Source: JALUZX01 sp964561605 (GTDB lineage Bacteria > Planctomycetota > UBA1135 > JALUZX01). From it: DNA of 64,000 bases. The stretch's first letter is position 1. Every line of letters begins with the position of its first letter. The DNA is taken from contig CAZLQD010000020.1 of NCBI GenBank assembly GCA_964561605.1, forward strand, positions 24,971 through 88,970. Reading direction: 5' to 3'. A program made the position numbers and the translations under genes. This document shows positions 18,426 through 27,865 of this stretch, in pieces. The notes under the pieces are model-generated. The model searched no databases. It worked only from the letters and a program-made list of their open reading frames with translations, and was not told where the DNA came from.

Positions 18426-19375
18426 AAAGGAAAACCTGCTTCACCTCCCCCCTGGGACCCCTCCTGAACCTGGGTTTCGGCGCCTTCCTCCTCGCCGCGG
18501 GCTGGCTCTGGAACGGGGCCGTCCCGGGCTTTCCAGGCTGGGCCTACATGGCCATGGGCCTGGTCTTCCTCTCCCTTGTCCCCTCCAGTTTCCGGTGGAT
18601 CGTCATGGACGGCGGGGGATTCACGGCCCGGAACTGGAGGATCCGGGTCCGGATGGAGTACGACGAAGTGGAGCGCGTCGAGATCCTCCCCAGGAAGATC
18701 AGCCTCCTCACCAAGTCCGTGGTGCACTACGCCGCCCTCAGGAGCCGGGACGGAAGGCGGACCTGGATCGCCTCGTGGAACTTCGTCTTCTCCCCCTCCT
18801 GCCTGGCCGAACTGGCCCGGAGAATCCGTGAGGTCCGGGGGAAGGCACCGGAAATCCAAGCCCCTCCTCCCGACCCTCCGCCCATGAAGCGTTCCCCCGT
18901 CCTGATCCTCCTGGGGGGCGCCCTGGCCGCCGCGGGCATCGCCGTCCTCCTCGTCACGGCCCGCACGGGCCTTCTCGTCGGCCAGGCCCGGGCCTCGGGC
19001 GTCCCCGGGAAGGCCCGGATCCTATCCCTCGCACCCATGCGGGAGGGGCCCTACTGGAGCCTGGTCATGGAGCGCATCCCGGGAGGGGAGAAGCGGACCA
19101 TTCCCGTCCAGGAGGCCTGGGCCAGGGGGAGGAAGCCCGGTGACACCATCGCCGTCAAGGTCCATCCCTCCCACCCGGAGATCTTCGTCCCGGCCGACGA
19201 AGGCGCCTCGGGATGGACCATGTTCTCCACATCCGTAATCGCATTGATCTTCCTTGCCCTCGGGGGAAGGACCTTCATCCGGTCCCTCACCCTCCCCGTT
19301 GGCGTGACCCCGCGGCTGGAGGCGGTCTTCGGACCCTCCGGCGCCGACGAAAAGGATTCCCCGGAAAGGAGCTGA
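18422..19375 (+). CDS. Membrane protein of unknown function, coupled to the zinc peptidase gene
   Basis: 317 residues from a GTG that overlaps the previous stop. Four hydrophobic segments are visible: FGAFLLAAGWLW, YMAMGLVFLSLVP, LILLGGALAAAGIAVLLV and STSVIALIFLALGG. The loop between segments two and three (MDGGGFTARNWRIRV, VERVEILPRK) reads like a bacterial PH-like or DUF3592-like beta-sandwich, and the loop before segment four also looks beta-rich. I do not recognise a named family. Tight coupling suggests it works with, or inserts next to, the peptidase encoded upstream. Confidence 0.65.
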   Translation: MKRKTCFTSPLGPLLNLGFGAFLLAAGWLWNGAVPGFPGWAYMAMGLVFLSLVPSSFRWIVMDGGGFTARNWRIRVRMEYDEVERVEILPRKISLLTKSVVHYAALRSRDGRRTWIASWNFVFSPSCLAELARRIREVRGKAPEIQAPPPDPPPMKRSPVLILLGGALAAAGIAVLLVTARTGLLVGQARASGVPGKARILSLAPMREGPYWSLVMERIPGGEKRTIPVQEAWARGRKPGDTIAVKVHPSHPEIFVPADEGASGWTMFSTSVIALIFLALGGRTFIRSLTLPVGVTPRLEAVFGPSGADEKDSPERS

Positions 19376-19383
19376 TACGCGCG

Positions 19384-20286
19384 ATGAAACCCACTCTTCT
19401 CGTCCTCGCGGCGGGCATGGGAAGCCGCTACGGCGGCCTGAAGCAGGTCGACCCCGTCGGACCGAACGGTGAGACCCTCCTGGACTACTCCATATACGAC
19501 GCAGTCCGGGCCGGTTTCGGCAAGGTCGTTTTCGTGATCCGCCGCGACTTCGCCTCGGTCTTCCAGGAAAAGGTGGGGGACAAGATCGCAGGAGTGATCC
19601 GGACGGCCTTCGTCTTCCAGGAGATGGAGGACGCAACCGGCGGCTTCCAGCCCCCCCCGGAAAGGAAGAAGCCCTGGGGCACGGCCCACGCCGTCCTGGC
19701 CGCGAGGAACGCCGTCTCCGAGCCCTTCGCCGTGATCAACGCCGACGACTTCTACGGGCCGTCCTCCTACCAGCTCATGGAACGCTACCTCATGGAGCAC
19801 CAGGGCGAGGGGGAATACGCGATGATCGGCTTCCGCCTGGAGAACACCCTCTCGGAGAACGGAACCGTTTCGCGGGGAATCTGCGAACACGACGCCGAAA
19901 TGTTCCTCACCCACATCGAGGAGCACACGGCCATCGAGAAGGTCCCCGGCGGGGCCAGGAGCACCCTCCCCGACGGAACCATCCGGGAATTCAAGGGGAC
20001 CGAGGTGGTCTCCATGAACTTCTGGGGATTCCAGCCGGACGTCTTCCCCAAGCTGGAGGCCCACTTCCGCCGCTTCCTCGAGGAACAGGGAGAAGATCCC
20101 AAGGCGGAGTTCTTCATCCCGCTCGCCGTGGACCGGATGATCCGGGAAGGAACCGCCAGGGTCCGCATCCTCCCCACCGAGGAATCCTGGTTCGGCGTAA
20201 CCTACCCCCAGGACAAGGAGGCCGTGAAGAAGGGGATCATGGACAAGGTTTCCGTCGGAGTCTACCCGGCCAGGCTCTGGCCCTGA
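19384..20286 (+). CDS. Sugar-1-phosphate nucleotidyltransferase-like protein
   Basis: 300 residues from the ATG at 19384. The Rossmann-type start LLVLAAGMGSRYGGLKQ is the nucleotide-binding signature of NTP-transferase (GlmU/RmlA/GalU) enzymes, and VINADDFYG supplies the metal-binding aspartates. Such enzymes join a sugar phosphate to NTP, giving an NDP-sugar and pyrophosphate. The acceptor sugar cannot be read from the sequence. The inserted segment after TAFVFQEMEDATGG matches a planctomycete/Bacteroidetes subgroup. It lies nine bases after the membrane protein gene and 22 before the CRTAC1 gene. Confidence 0.78.
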   Translation: MKPTLLVLAAGMGSRYGGLKQVDPVGPNGETLLDYSIYDAVRAGFGKVVFVIRRDFASVFQEKVGDKIAGVIRTAFVFQEMEDATGGFQPPPERKKPWGTAHAVLAARNAVSEPFAVINADDFYGPSSYQLMERYLMEHQGEGEYAMIGFRLENTLSENGTVSRGICEHDAEMFLTHIEEHTAIEKVPGGARSTLPDGTIREFKGTEVVSMNFWGFQPDVFPKLEAHFRRFLEEQGEDPKAEFFIPLAVDRMIREGTARVRILPTEESWFGVTYPQDKEAVKKGIMDKVSVGVYPARLWP

Positions 20287-20308
20287 TCCGTCCCGAAGGG
20301 AGAGAACC

Positions 20309-22063
20309 ATGAAGATCCGCCGCCTCATCCCCATTTTCCTTCTGGCCGCCCTCTCCGCCGCGGCCCTCCCGGGAGGAGGGAACGGCCCTTGTTTCCGCGA
20401 GGAAGGCGCCGCCGCCGGCATCGCCGGGGTCCCCTCCAAGCGGGTGGTCTGGGCAGACTTCGACGGCGACGGCCGGGCCGACCTCCTCCTGGACCGCAAG
20501 AGGGTCTTCCTGAACCGGCCGGGGAAGAAGAAGGGGGAACGGGTCTTCCGGGAAGTTCCCGGGGCCATTCCCGCCGAAGTCGCTTCCTGGAAAGGAATCG
20601 TCCTTCCCGGCGACGTGAACGGCGACGGGAAGATGGATCTCTACTGGGGAGTCTACTGCGACTTCCGGAAGCCCAAGGTGGAGGGAGGAAAGATCCTCCT
20701 GGATTCCCGGGGGAAGCCCGTCCCCGCCGTGAAGGACGACGGCCGGCGGAGCTGTATCCTTCTCGGCGACGGAACGGGGAAGTTCCGCGTCCTGAAGAAG
20801 AGCGGCGTCGAGGAGCCCCCAACGACGGTCTGCGCCGCCGCCTTCCTCGACTACGACAAGGACGGCGTCCTGGACCTCTTCGTCGGGAATTGGTACAAAG
20901 CATACGGAGTCAGCCTGGAGTGCTACTCCGACAGGCTATACAAGGGCCTGGGCGGCGGAAAGTTCAAGGACGTCACCAAGGAGGCGGGGATGCTCACCGA
21001 CCCCCGGCCCGGCACCCACCGTTCCAGCAAGCCCACCTACGGCGCCGCCACTGTGGATTGGAACAACGACGGCTGGACGGACATCCTGGTCTGCGTCTAC
21101 GGCCGCCAGTGGAACATGCTCTGGAAGAACAACGGCGACGGGACCTTCACCGAGGTGGGGGCCCGGACGGGATGGGACGGCGACGAAATCCGGGATGGGA
21201 GGTACCCCGAGATCGTCAGGGTGCGCCTCCACAGGCCCGATGAGAAACCTTTCCGGTCCAACGGAAACACCTTCGACGTCTCCGCGGGCGACATCGACAA
21301 CGACGGGGACATGGACCTCTTCAGCGGGGAGATCACCCACTGGTGGGCGGGCCCCTCCTCGGACCTTTCCATGTTCCTGATCAACCTCGGGGAGAAGGGG
21401 GGGTGGAAGTTCCGGCGCAGACCCGACCTGGTTCCCCGGCGCAGGCACGGGCGGACCTGGAACCAGGGGGACATCCACACGGCCCTGTTCGACTACGACA
21501 ACGACGGGTGGCTGGACCTGGTGATCGCCTCCAGCGACTACCCGGACGACCAGTTCCTCCGCCTCTTCCGGAACCTGGAGGGCCGCAAGTTCGTGGAAGT
21601 CACCGGCGAAGCGGGCATCCGCTGGCGGAGCCCCGCCGGGATCAGCCTTTCCGACTACGACGGCGACGGGAGGCTGGACCTGGTCTGCGGACGCTCCCAC
21701 ATGCGCCTCACCAGGGAACAAAGGAAAGAATCCCCCCTGGCCACGGGGCTCTGGCACAACCATTGCGGAAAGGGAAACCATTGGCTGGAGTTGCGCCTCT
21801 ACGGCGCCGGGCCGGGCCGGGCCAACACCAACGCAATCGGAGCCCGGGTGACCGCCCGCGCCGGGAAGCGGCGATGGATCCGGGAGGTCCAGGGTGGAGC
21901 CGGCCACGCGGGCCACGACAACGATTTCCTCGTGCACTTCGGCCTGGGAAAGGCGACGAAGCTGGATTCGCTGGAGATCCTGTGGCCCGACAAGGCAGGG
22001 ACCAGGACCATCCTGAAGGACGTCCGGGCGGACCGGTGCCTCGTGATCCGCCAGCCCAAGTGA
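20309..22063 (+). CDS. CRTAC1-type FG-GAP protein with ASPIC/UnbV domain
   Basis: 584 residues with a signal peptide (LIPIFLLAALSAAALPGGG). Seven calcium-loop motifs such as DFDGDGRADLLL and DYDNDGWLDLVIA form an integrin-alpha-like propeller. The last 90 residues (NAIGARVTARAGKRRWIREV, then SLEILWPD) are an ASPIC/UnbV domain, the usual tail of CRTAC1 proteins. These are secreted; the biochemical role is not known. GGGAG before the ATG supports the start. Confidence 0.85.
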   Translation: MKIRRLIPIFLLAALSAAALPGGGNGPCFREEGAAAGIAGVPSKRVVWADFDGDGRADLLLDRKRVFLNRPGKKKGERVFREVPGAIPAEVASWKGIVLPGDVNGDGKMDLYWGVYCDFRKPKVEGGKILLDSRGKPVPAVKDDGRRSCILLGDGTGKFRVLKKSGVEEPPTTVCAAAFLDYDKDGVLDLFVGNWYKAYGVSLECYSDRLYKGLGGGKFKDVTKEAGMLTDPRPGTHRSSKPTYGAATVDWNNDGWTDILVCVYGRQWNMLWKNNGDGTFTEVGARTGWDGDEIRDGRYPEIVRVRLHRPDEKPFRSNGNTFDVSAGDIDNDGDMDLFSGEITHWWAGPSSDLSMFLINLGEKGGWKFRRRPDLVPRRRHGRTWNQGDIHTALFDYDNDGWLDLVIASSDYPDDQFLRLFRNLEGRKFVEVTGEAGIRWRSPAGISLSDYDGDGRLDLVCGRSHMRLTREQRKESPLATGLWHNHCGKGNHWLELRLYGAGPGRANTNAIGARVTARAGKRRWIREVQGGAGHAGHDNDFLVHFGLGKATKLDSLEILWPDKAGTRTILKDVRADRCLVIRQPK

Positions 22064-22127
22064 CGGGGAAGGCCCGCCCCGGCGTTCTCCCGGCCTGAGT
22101 CGAAACCCAAGAAAAGGATGACCCGAG

Positions 22128-23237
22128 ATGAGCGAATACGAACTCGTAGACCTGAGAGGACAGAAGAAGGCCGTCGAACCGGACGCCCTCCTCCGCAATC
22201 TCTCCAAGGACCTGGAGATCCGCAAGTCCATCGGGATCTGGTGCTTCGCCCCCGGCGGGGGGAGGTTCCATGAAAGATACCACCCCGAGATGAGCATCGC
22301 CGAGCGGATCGAAAAGGCGGCCGAACTGGCGAAATACGGGATCACAGGCATCGAGGCCCACTACCCGGCCGAGCTCAACGAGGAGACCCTGCCTCTCTTC
22401 CGGAAGCTCGAAGAGGAGGCCGGGATCCGGGTGGCCGCCGTCGCCTTCTCCCACTTCTACGAGAAGGACTTCGAGTTCGGCTCCCTCTCCAACCCCGATC
22501 CCCTGGTCCGGGAGAAAGCCGTCCGGATCGCCGTGGAAGGCCTGGAGATGGTGAAGAAGGTGGGAGCCTCCACGGCCATCTCCTGGCCCGGAAACGACGG
22601 CTACCGATACCCCTACGGCAAGCCCTTCGCCGCCATGTGGGACCGCTTCGAAGGTGCCCTGGCCGAGGCCATGGACACCGTGCCCGGCGTAAGGGTCTCC
22701 ATCGAGCCCAAGGGCTACGAACCCGTGGCGAACAACATCTACCGCAACACCGCCGAAGGGCTCCTCGCGGCCGCCAGGATCGAGGCCAGGCTCAAGAACC
22801 CCAAGAACCGGAAACTCCTGGAGGAAGGCCACGCCCTGGCGGCCCTCAACCCGGAGATCGGCCACACGCGGATGTCCTTCGAAGTCCCGGCACAGGCCTA
22901 TGCCCTCTGCCTCTACGAGGGTCGCCTGGGACACACCCACTGGAACAGCCAGCCCGACGGCAACTTCGACCAGGACAACAACATAGGCGTTGTGGACCCG
23001 GCCTCGGCGGAAGCCCTCCTCTGGACCCTCTGGGCCTGCGGATACACCGGCTGGTTCGGCATCGACATCAACCCGGAGAACATGCCCATCGAGAAGGCCG
23101 CCGAGATCAACTGCCGCTTCCTGGATAGGCTCAAGGAGAAAGTCGCCTCCATGCCCCACGAGGAGATCCTGGCCTGCCACGAAGAGCCGGCCTCCAGGAG
23201 GGGCAGGCTGGAGGAGATCCTCCTGGAACACTATTGA
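22128..23237 (+). CDS. Xylose-isomerase-like TIM-barrel sugar isomerase
   Basis: 369 residues. The fold and segments fit the AP-endonuclease-2/xylose isomerase superfamily: KYGITGIEAHYPAEL, AISWPGNDGYRYPYGKPF, the likely metal ligands in SIEPKGYEP and LGHTHWNSQPDGNFDQDN. Divalent metals would support aldose-ketose isomerisation. The closest remembered relatives are the planctomycete and Bacteroidetes xylose-isomerase-like proteins, so the substrate may be a rarer pentose, deoxysugar or sugar alcohol. AAAGGATGA before the ATG may be the ribosome site. Cytosolic. Confidence 0.7.
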   Translation: MSEYELVDLRGQKKAVEPDALLRNLSKDLEIRKSIGIWCFAPGGGRFHERYHPEMSIAERIEKAAELAKYGITGIEAHYPAELNEETLPLFRKLEEEAGIRVAAVAFSHFYEKDFEFGSLSNPDPLVREKAVRIAVEGLEMVKKVGASTAISWPGNDGYRYPYGKPFAAMWDRFEGALAEAMDTVPGVRVSIEPKGYEPVANNIYRNTAEGLLAAARIEARLKNPKNRKLLEEGHALAALNPEIGHTRMSFEVPAQAYALCLYEGRLGHTHWNSQPDGNFDQDNNIGVVDPASAEALLWTLWACGYTGWFGIDINPENMPIEKAAEINCRFLDRLKEKVASMPHEEILACHEEPASRRGRLEEILLEHY

Positions 23238-23273
23238 CGGTCCTGCACCGCGTGGAACGAGGAGGTCGAGAAG

Positions 23274-23849
23274 GTGCCCGCGACGAAAGCCAAGCAGGCC
23301 CTGGTGATCCTGGCCGCCGGGGCCGAAGAGATGGAAACGGTCATTCCCGTGGACGTGATGCGCAGAGCCGGAATCAGGGTCACCCTGGCCGGTCTCGCCG
23401 GCGACGGACCGGTGACCTGTTCCCGGGGAGTGGTCCTGGTTCCCGACGAATCCCTGGAGGATGCCGCCCGCAAGGGCCCCTACGACCTGGTGGCCCTCCC
23501 CGGAGGGGCCGCCGGGGCCGAAGCCCTGGCCGCATCCCCCCTGGTGAGGGAGATCCTCTCCGAACAGGACGAGGCGGACCGCCTGATCGGGGCCGTCTGC
23601 GCCGGGCCCAAGGCCCTGGAGGCGGCCGGAGTGATCCGGGGCCGGGCCTTCACCTGCCATCCCGCCGTACGGGAGGAACTCCAGGGGGCCGGCGGCTGGA
23701 CCTCCCGCCCCGTGGTCCGGGACGGCAACCTGATCACCTCCCAGGGACCGGGAACGGCCCTGTCCTTCGCACTCCACCTGGTCGAGGCCCTCCTGGGGAG
23801 GGAGGCGGCCGAGAAGGTGGCCCGGCCCATGCTGGTCTCCCAGTGGTGA
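23274..23849 (+). CDS. DJ-1/PfpI family protein
   Basis: 191 residues from a GTG preceded by GGAGG. The family's nucleophile elbow is visible as GAVCAGPKAL and the conserved glutamate as GAEEMETVIPVDVMRRAG. SQGPGTALSFAL is the other hallmark of the DJ-1 branch (YajL/YhbO-like). Members act as deglycases, glyoxalases or redox chaperones; which applies cannot be told. It overlaps the next gene by four bases. Confidence 0.85.
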   Translation: MPATKAKQALVILAAGAEEMETVIPVDVMRRAGIRVTLAGLAGDGPVTCSRGVVLVPDESLEDAARKGPYDLVALPGGAAGAEALAASPLVREILSEQDEADRLIGAVCAGPKALEAAGVIRGRAFTCHPAVREELQGAGGWTSRPVVRDGNLITSQGPGTALSFALHLVEALLGREAAEKVARPMLVSQW

Positions 23850-24703
23850 AGGAGGCGGCCCTGGACCTGGCGGGCCGGCTGGAGGACTTCTTCTCCGAAG
23901 GAAGGCGCCTCTGGTGGCCCAGCGACCGGCACCTACGCCGAAGAAGCCTGGAAGCCCTGGGCCTGGAGCTCTCCCTCTACCTCACGCCCTGGCGGGCCCG
24001 GCGCCGGCCGGGCGGGGGAACCCCTCCCCCGGCGGGACCCGACGTTGGAGAGCGGGTGATCCGGGAGGAGACCCTCTGGGAAGGCGGGGGCACGGCCCTC
24101 ACGCCCAACCGCTATCCCGTGGCGCCCGACCACCTTCTCCTATGGGAGAAGGCCCCCCTCAGGGAGCCCCGGGAGGCCTTCCTGGAACTCCTCGCCAGGC
24201 TCTGCCGGGAGCGGTGGGACATCCTGGCCTTCGTCAACTCCATCGGCGCCGCCGCCACGGTGAGCCGGGCCCACGCCCAGATCGCCCGCCTGGGATCGCC
24301 CCCGCCCCTCGCGGCGGTGCCCGCGGAAATCCGGCACGAAGGAAGCATCACCCTCTCCTTTCCCCCGGAGGAAGGCCCCTGGCCGGCCTTCTTCGCCCGC
24401 CTGGAAGGGGACCCGGGCTCCCTGGCCTCCGTCCTGGCCCGGCTGGTCCGCCTTCGCCTCTGCCCGGCCTTCAACCTGGTCTTCCACCGGGACCGGGCCT
24501 GGATCTTCTTCCGGAGGAGAGAGACCTGCTCCTCCGGATACCCCCTTCCCGTTGGGGCTCTCGAGCTCTCGGGGATCTTCTTCTTCGAAGAGGAGAGCTC
24601 TTTTCGGGCCATGACTCCCGAAGGAGTCCGGGCCACCCTGGAAGAAGCCGCCTTCCCTCCGGGAGGAACCTCCCGGGAAGTCGTCCTGGCGGCCCTGGCC
24701 TGA
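23846..24703 (+). CDS. GalT/Ap4A-phosphorylase-like HIT-superfamily protein
   Basis: 285 residues from a GTG overlapping the DJ-1 gene's stop (GTGA). ALTPNRYPVAPDHLLLW matches the first half of GalT-like folds, where sugar nucleotides bind. SIGAAATVSRAHAQI is the active-site loop. The HxHxQ motif has Arg in place of the first His, but the nucleophilic His is kept. Enzymes of this fold transfer or phosphorolyse nucleoside monophosphate groups, for example galactose-1-P uridylyltransferase, Ap4A phosphorylase and GDP-glucose phosphorylase. The exact substrate is unknown. Its coupling to a DJ-1 protein is unusual. Confidence 0.5.
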   Translation: MKEAALDLAGRLEDFFSEGRRLWWPSDRHLRRRSLEALGLELSLYLTPWRARRRPGGGTPPPAGPDVGERVIREETLWEGGGTALTPNRYPVAPDHLLLWEKAPLREPREAFLELLARLCRERWDILAFVNSIGAAATVSRAHAQIARLGSPPPLAAVPAEIRHEGSITLSFPPEEGPWPAFFARLEGDPGSLASVLARLVRLRLCPAFNLVFHRDRAWIFFRRRETCSSGYPLPVGALELSGIFFFEEESSFRAMTPEGVRATLEEAAFPPGGTSREVVLAALA

Positions 24704-24746
24704 GGAAAGGGCCGGCCCCGAACCGGGCGGCCCCTTCCATGGGAGC

Positions 24747-25892
24747 TCACCTTCCCAGGATCTTCTTCAGCCCCCGCTTGACGCCTCTGGCGGCGAGGAA
24801 AAGGGGATTCGGCTCGGGCTGGAATTCCAGGAACCTGGGCCCCATGTCCACGTAACGGTCGAACTCCTCCCTGGTCATCCCCATGTTCTCCAGGAAACGG
24901 TTCATGACGCTCTCGGGGCACTCTTCCGGGGGTTCCTCCCGGAGTCTCTCCAGGGCCTCCTCCCTCGTCATCTGGCCCGCCATGATCAGCCTGGCGTAAG
25001 TGAGCCTCCGGATCTCCAGGCCCGGAAACCTCCGGTTGTGCAGGTAGACCGAAACAGGATGGATCCCGCAATCCGTGTGTTCCTGGCTTTCGGGAGGAGC
25101 CTCCCATCCGAGTTTCTCCCGGATGGTCCGGTAGAGAACCTCGTAATCCCAATCCATGTAATCGGGAAGATCGAGCATGACGCAACCGATGATCCTCTTC
25201 CCGCTTCCCCACCAGAATATGCGGTATCCAAGCTTCCGGGCCAGGCTCCCTTCGTAGAGAAGGCGCTCCGCCTCCTTCTCCAGGGGTTCTCCGGCGAGGA
25301 CCTTCTTCACGAAGGGAACCGGACCCGGCTGGAACATCTCCCGGGAGAGGACCAGTTCGGTCCTGGCCGAGGAGCCGCCCAGCACGAGGGGGACCTTGTA
25401 CATCTCGGCCACCCTCTCCGTGGCCGCCGCGATCCCCCTCATGCAGATGGAACAAAAATAACCGGTCTTCCTCATGAAGAGAGCGAAGAGGCGGTTCATG
25501 AGATCCGGGTCCCAGGCATAGGTCACGTGTTCCACGCCGAGAGTCCGGCAGGCTCTACGGATGTTCGCCTTGGCCAGGTCGGACAGGTAGCCGTTGTCCA
25601 TGGTGTAGGCCAGGCATTTCAGCCCCAATTCCTTCACCGCCAGGTAAAGAACGTAGATGCTGTCCTTCCCACCCGAAAGAGGGACCAGAGCGTCGAAGGG
25701 CCGACCCTTGGACTTGGCGTCCTCGACGAGCCGATCCAGGACCTTCCGCCTCTCGGGCAGACTCTCGTCCCAGCCCCGCCACCTCTCCTCGTAGGCCCTG
25801 CAGGCGGAGCAAACCCCCTCCTGGTCGAAGGTGATTCCCGGGAACGTCCCCGGGAGGACGCAACGGGAACAAATCTGGTCTTCCCGGCTCAC
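24747..25892 (-). CDS. PP-loop amidotransferase-like protein (WbpG/PseA-like)
   Basis: 381 residues from a GTG with AAAGGA upstream. The start CSRCVLPGTFPGI and CSACRAYE form a zinc-binding four-cysteine motif. VPLSGGKDSIYVL is the ATP-pyrophosphatase (PP-loop) motif, and a second pair sits in YFCSICMRG. This layout is that of N-acetyl sugar amidotransferases such as WbpG and PseA, which work with a HisH-type glutaminase. No HisH-like gene is beside it, so it may act on another substrate. Both ends face intergenic regions. Confidence 0.72.
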   Translation of the reverse strand: MSREDQICSRCVLPGTFPGITFDQEGVCSACRAYEERWRGWDESLPERRKVLDRLVEDAKSKGRPFDALVPLSGGKDSIYVLYLAVKELGLKCLAYTMDNGYLSDLAKANIRRACRTLGVEHVTYAWDPDLMNRLFALFMRKTGYFCSICMRGIAAATERVAEMYKVPLVLGGSSARTELVLSREMFQPGPVPFVKKVLAGEPLEKEAERLLYEGSLARKLGYRIFWWGSGKRIIGCVMLDLPDYMDWDYEVLYRTIREKLGWEAPPESQEHTDCGIHPVSVYLHNRRFPGLEIRRLTYARLIMAGQMTREEALERLREEPPEECPESVMNRFLENMGMTREEFDRYVDMGPRFLEFQPEPNPLFLAARGVKRGLKKILGR

Positions 25893-26188
25893 GGAGATTC
25901 CTTTCCCAAAACCGATCGCCCCTTCGCGGGGCCCCTTCCTCCTCTAGGGGCCCTCCATCCAATGTCCTTTATCGGAAGGCACCTAGGGAAAACCTATCGG
26001 ACCTTTCCCCACTTTCTCCCCCCTGGAAGGAGCGCCGGGGGAAAGGCCTCTGCCCGCCGGGCTCCATCTTTTCTCAGATCGGGCCGCCCCCTCCAGGCTC
26101 CTCCCAGGGGAAGGGGCTTTCCGACAATCCCGGAAAGCCCAGAATGGTAGAACACCCATCCAAAGCAAGAACCACCGAGGACCCACCC

Positions 26189-27865
26189 ATGCGCCGGACC
26201 CTGCACATCCTCGCCGCCCTCCTCCTGGCCCTCCCCGCGGGGCGGGCCCAGCGATCCAACGACTCCGCCATGGGCCTTTGGCCCTGGCTGGTGAAGAACA
26301 TCAATGGAGACATCCCCAAGATCGTCGCCGACACCAAGAACGCCGGCATGGACACGATCTACGTGAGCGTCTTCCGGGTCCGGGGGAGGATGTGGGGGAG
26401 CCTCCCCGTGGAGGACGAATCGGGCCTCTGGAACAACTCCTGGGGCACGGTGAAGCCCTACGTGAAACTTTCCTCCCTCATCACCCGGGCCCACGCGGCG
26501 GGCCTCCAGGTCGTCGGGGTCATGAGTTGTTTCGTTCCCGGCAAGGTGGATCCGACCGACACGGCTCACCAGAAATATCTCGTAGAAAAGGTGATCGGTT
26601 ATTTCTTCGACCATTTCCGTCCCGACGGTACCCCATGGTACGACCTGGACGGGATGTGCCTGGACTACGTCCGGTTCGGGGCGGGATACCGCAGGCCTTC
26701 GAAGCCGGTCAACGACTTCCTCGACAGGATCAAGGCGCGCTACCCCTGGCTCCCCCTGCACGCCTACGTGATCGCCAACGCCTACTCCTACGACGGGCCG
26801 GTGTACAACAATTCCTTCCGGTCCTATTCCGCCGTAGTCAAGATGATCTCCGACACCTTCGGCCAGAACTACGAGCAGATGGCCTCCAGGCTTGACGTCA
26901 TCCTTCCCATGGCATACGTGGCGAACGGCGGCGTCTACGGATACAACAAGACCTACATGAAGGGTTACGTCCGGACCGTGGCGAACTACGTCCGGCGGGC
27001 CATGACGATCGGGGGCTCGCCCTCGACGAAGGTCATCGTGGCGATCCAGACCTACGGAAAGGCGGACAATTCCACGGTGGCCGCCTCCGCCTCGGGTGCC
27101 CTGGCCGGGGGCGCCCACGGCTTCATGCCCTTCCGTTACTACACCTGCAAGCCCTCCTGGCTGGCGGTCCTCAAGAACTACACCGTTCCCGGCGCCAACA
27201 GGCCCGTGGCGGGCCTGGCCTTCTCCACCAGGGGACAGACCATGATCCTGGACCCGACCTCCTCCCACGACGGCCAGGATCCGACCTCCAAGCTCACTCT
27301 CCGGTTCGACTGGGACGGCGACGGCCGACTGGACACCCCCATCCTCAAGATGGGGGTCCTCCCTCGCCTGGCTCCATCGCCGGGAAACCGGACCATCGCC
27401 ATGGAGGTGACCGACACGGAAGGTCTCACCGCCTGGACGCGGCGCCGGATCTACGTGGCCGACTCCCTCACCATCTCCTTCCCCATGCTCTCCGCCTCCC
27501 AGGGCGGCAAGGTTCTCTTCCCCTGCGACGCCGGACCCGCCGGCCCCGGGCGGTTCTACCTCCTCTTGGGCTCGGCTTCGGGGACGGCGCCGGGCATCCA
27601 CCTCGGCGGCGGCGTCACCGTTCCCCTGGTCTACGACTCCATGACCTTCCTCTCCCTCCTCCTGGGAGGATCCCCCACCTTCCCCGGGTCCCTGGGTTAT
27701 GTGCCTACCACAGGGAAGTTCTCCCCGGCCTTCGCCCCTGCCAAGGGTGTCCTTCCCCCCGCCCTGGCCGGCACCAAGCTCTACTTCGCAACGGCCTTCT
27801 TCTCCCCAGGCAACTTCCAGCCCGAAGCCGCCACCAATCCCGTCACCCTATACATCATCCCCTGA
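26189..27865 (+). CDS. Secreted glycoside-hydrolase-like protein (GHL10/DUF4015-like TIM barrel)
   Basis: 558 residues; the ATG at 26189 begins the signal peptide (ILAALLLALPAGRAQ), so the earlier open frame is ignored. The first 330 residues fit a TIM-barrel hydrolase of the GHL10/DUF4015 type (GMDTIYVSVFRVRG, LDGMCLDYVRFG, DVILPMAYV). A short linker (RFDWDGDGRLD) is followed by a C-terminal module (FYLLLGSASGTAPGIHLG, then KLYFATAFFSPGNF) of a kind recurrent in planctomycete exported proteins. The catalytic residues are not secure. It probably acts on an extracellular polysaccharide. Confidence 0.6.
   Translation: MRRTLHILAALLLALPAGRAQRSNDSAMGLWPWLVKNINGDIPKIVADTKNAGMDTIYVSVFRVRGRMWGSLPVEDESGLWNNSWGTVKPYVKLSSLITRAHAAGLQVVGVMSCFVPGKVDPTDTAHQKYLVEKVIGYFFDHFRPDGTPWYDLDGMCLDYVRFGAGYRRPSKPVNDFLDRIKARYPWLPLHAYVIANAYSYDGPVYNNSFRSYSAVVKMISDTFGQNYEQMASRLDVILPMAYVANGGVYGYNKTYMKGYVRTVANYVRRAMTIGGSPSTKVIVAIQTYGKADNSTVAASASGALAGGAHGFMPFRYYTCKPSWLAVLKNYTVPGANRPVAGLAFSTRGQTMILDPTSSHDGQDPTSKLTLRFDWDGDGRLDTPILKMGVLPRLAPSPGNRTIAMEVTDTEGLTAWTRRRIYVADSLTISFPMLSASQGGKVLFPCDAGPAGPGRFYLLLGSASGTAPGIHLGGGVTVPLVYDSMTFLSLLLGGSPTFPGSLGYVPTTGKFSPAFAPAKGVLPPALAGTKLYFATAFFSPGNFQPEAATNPVTLYIIP

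Noticed and set aside
16631..19375. 914-codon plus-strand open frame
   Set aside because: Its first 597 codons are the second frame of the zinc peptidase gene; only the part from GTG 18422 is real.
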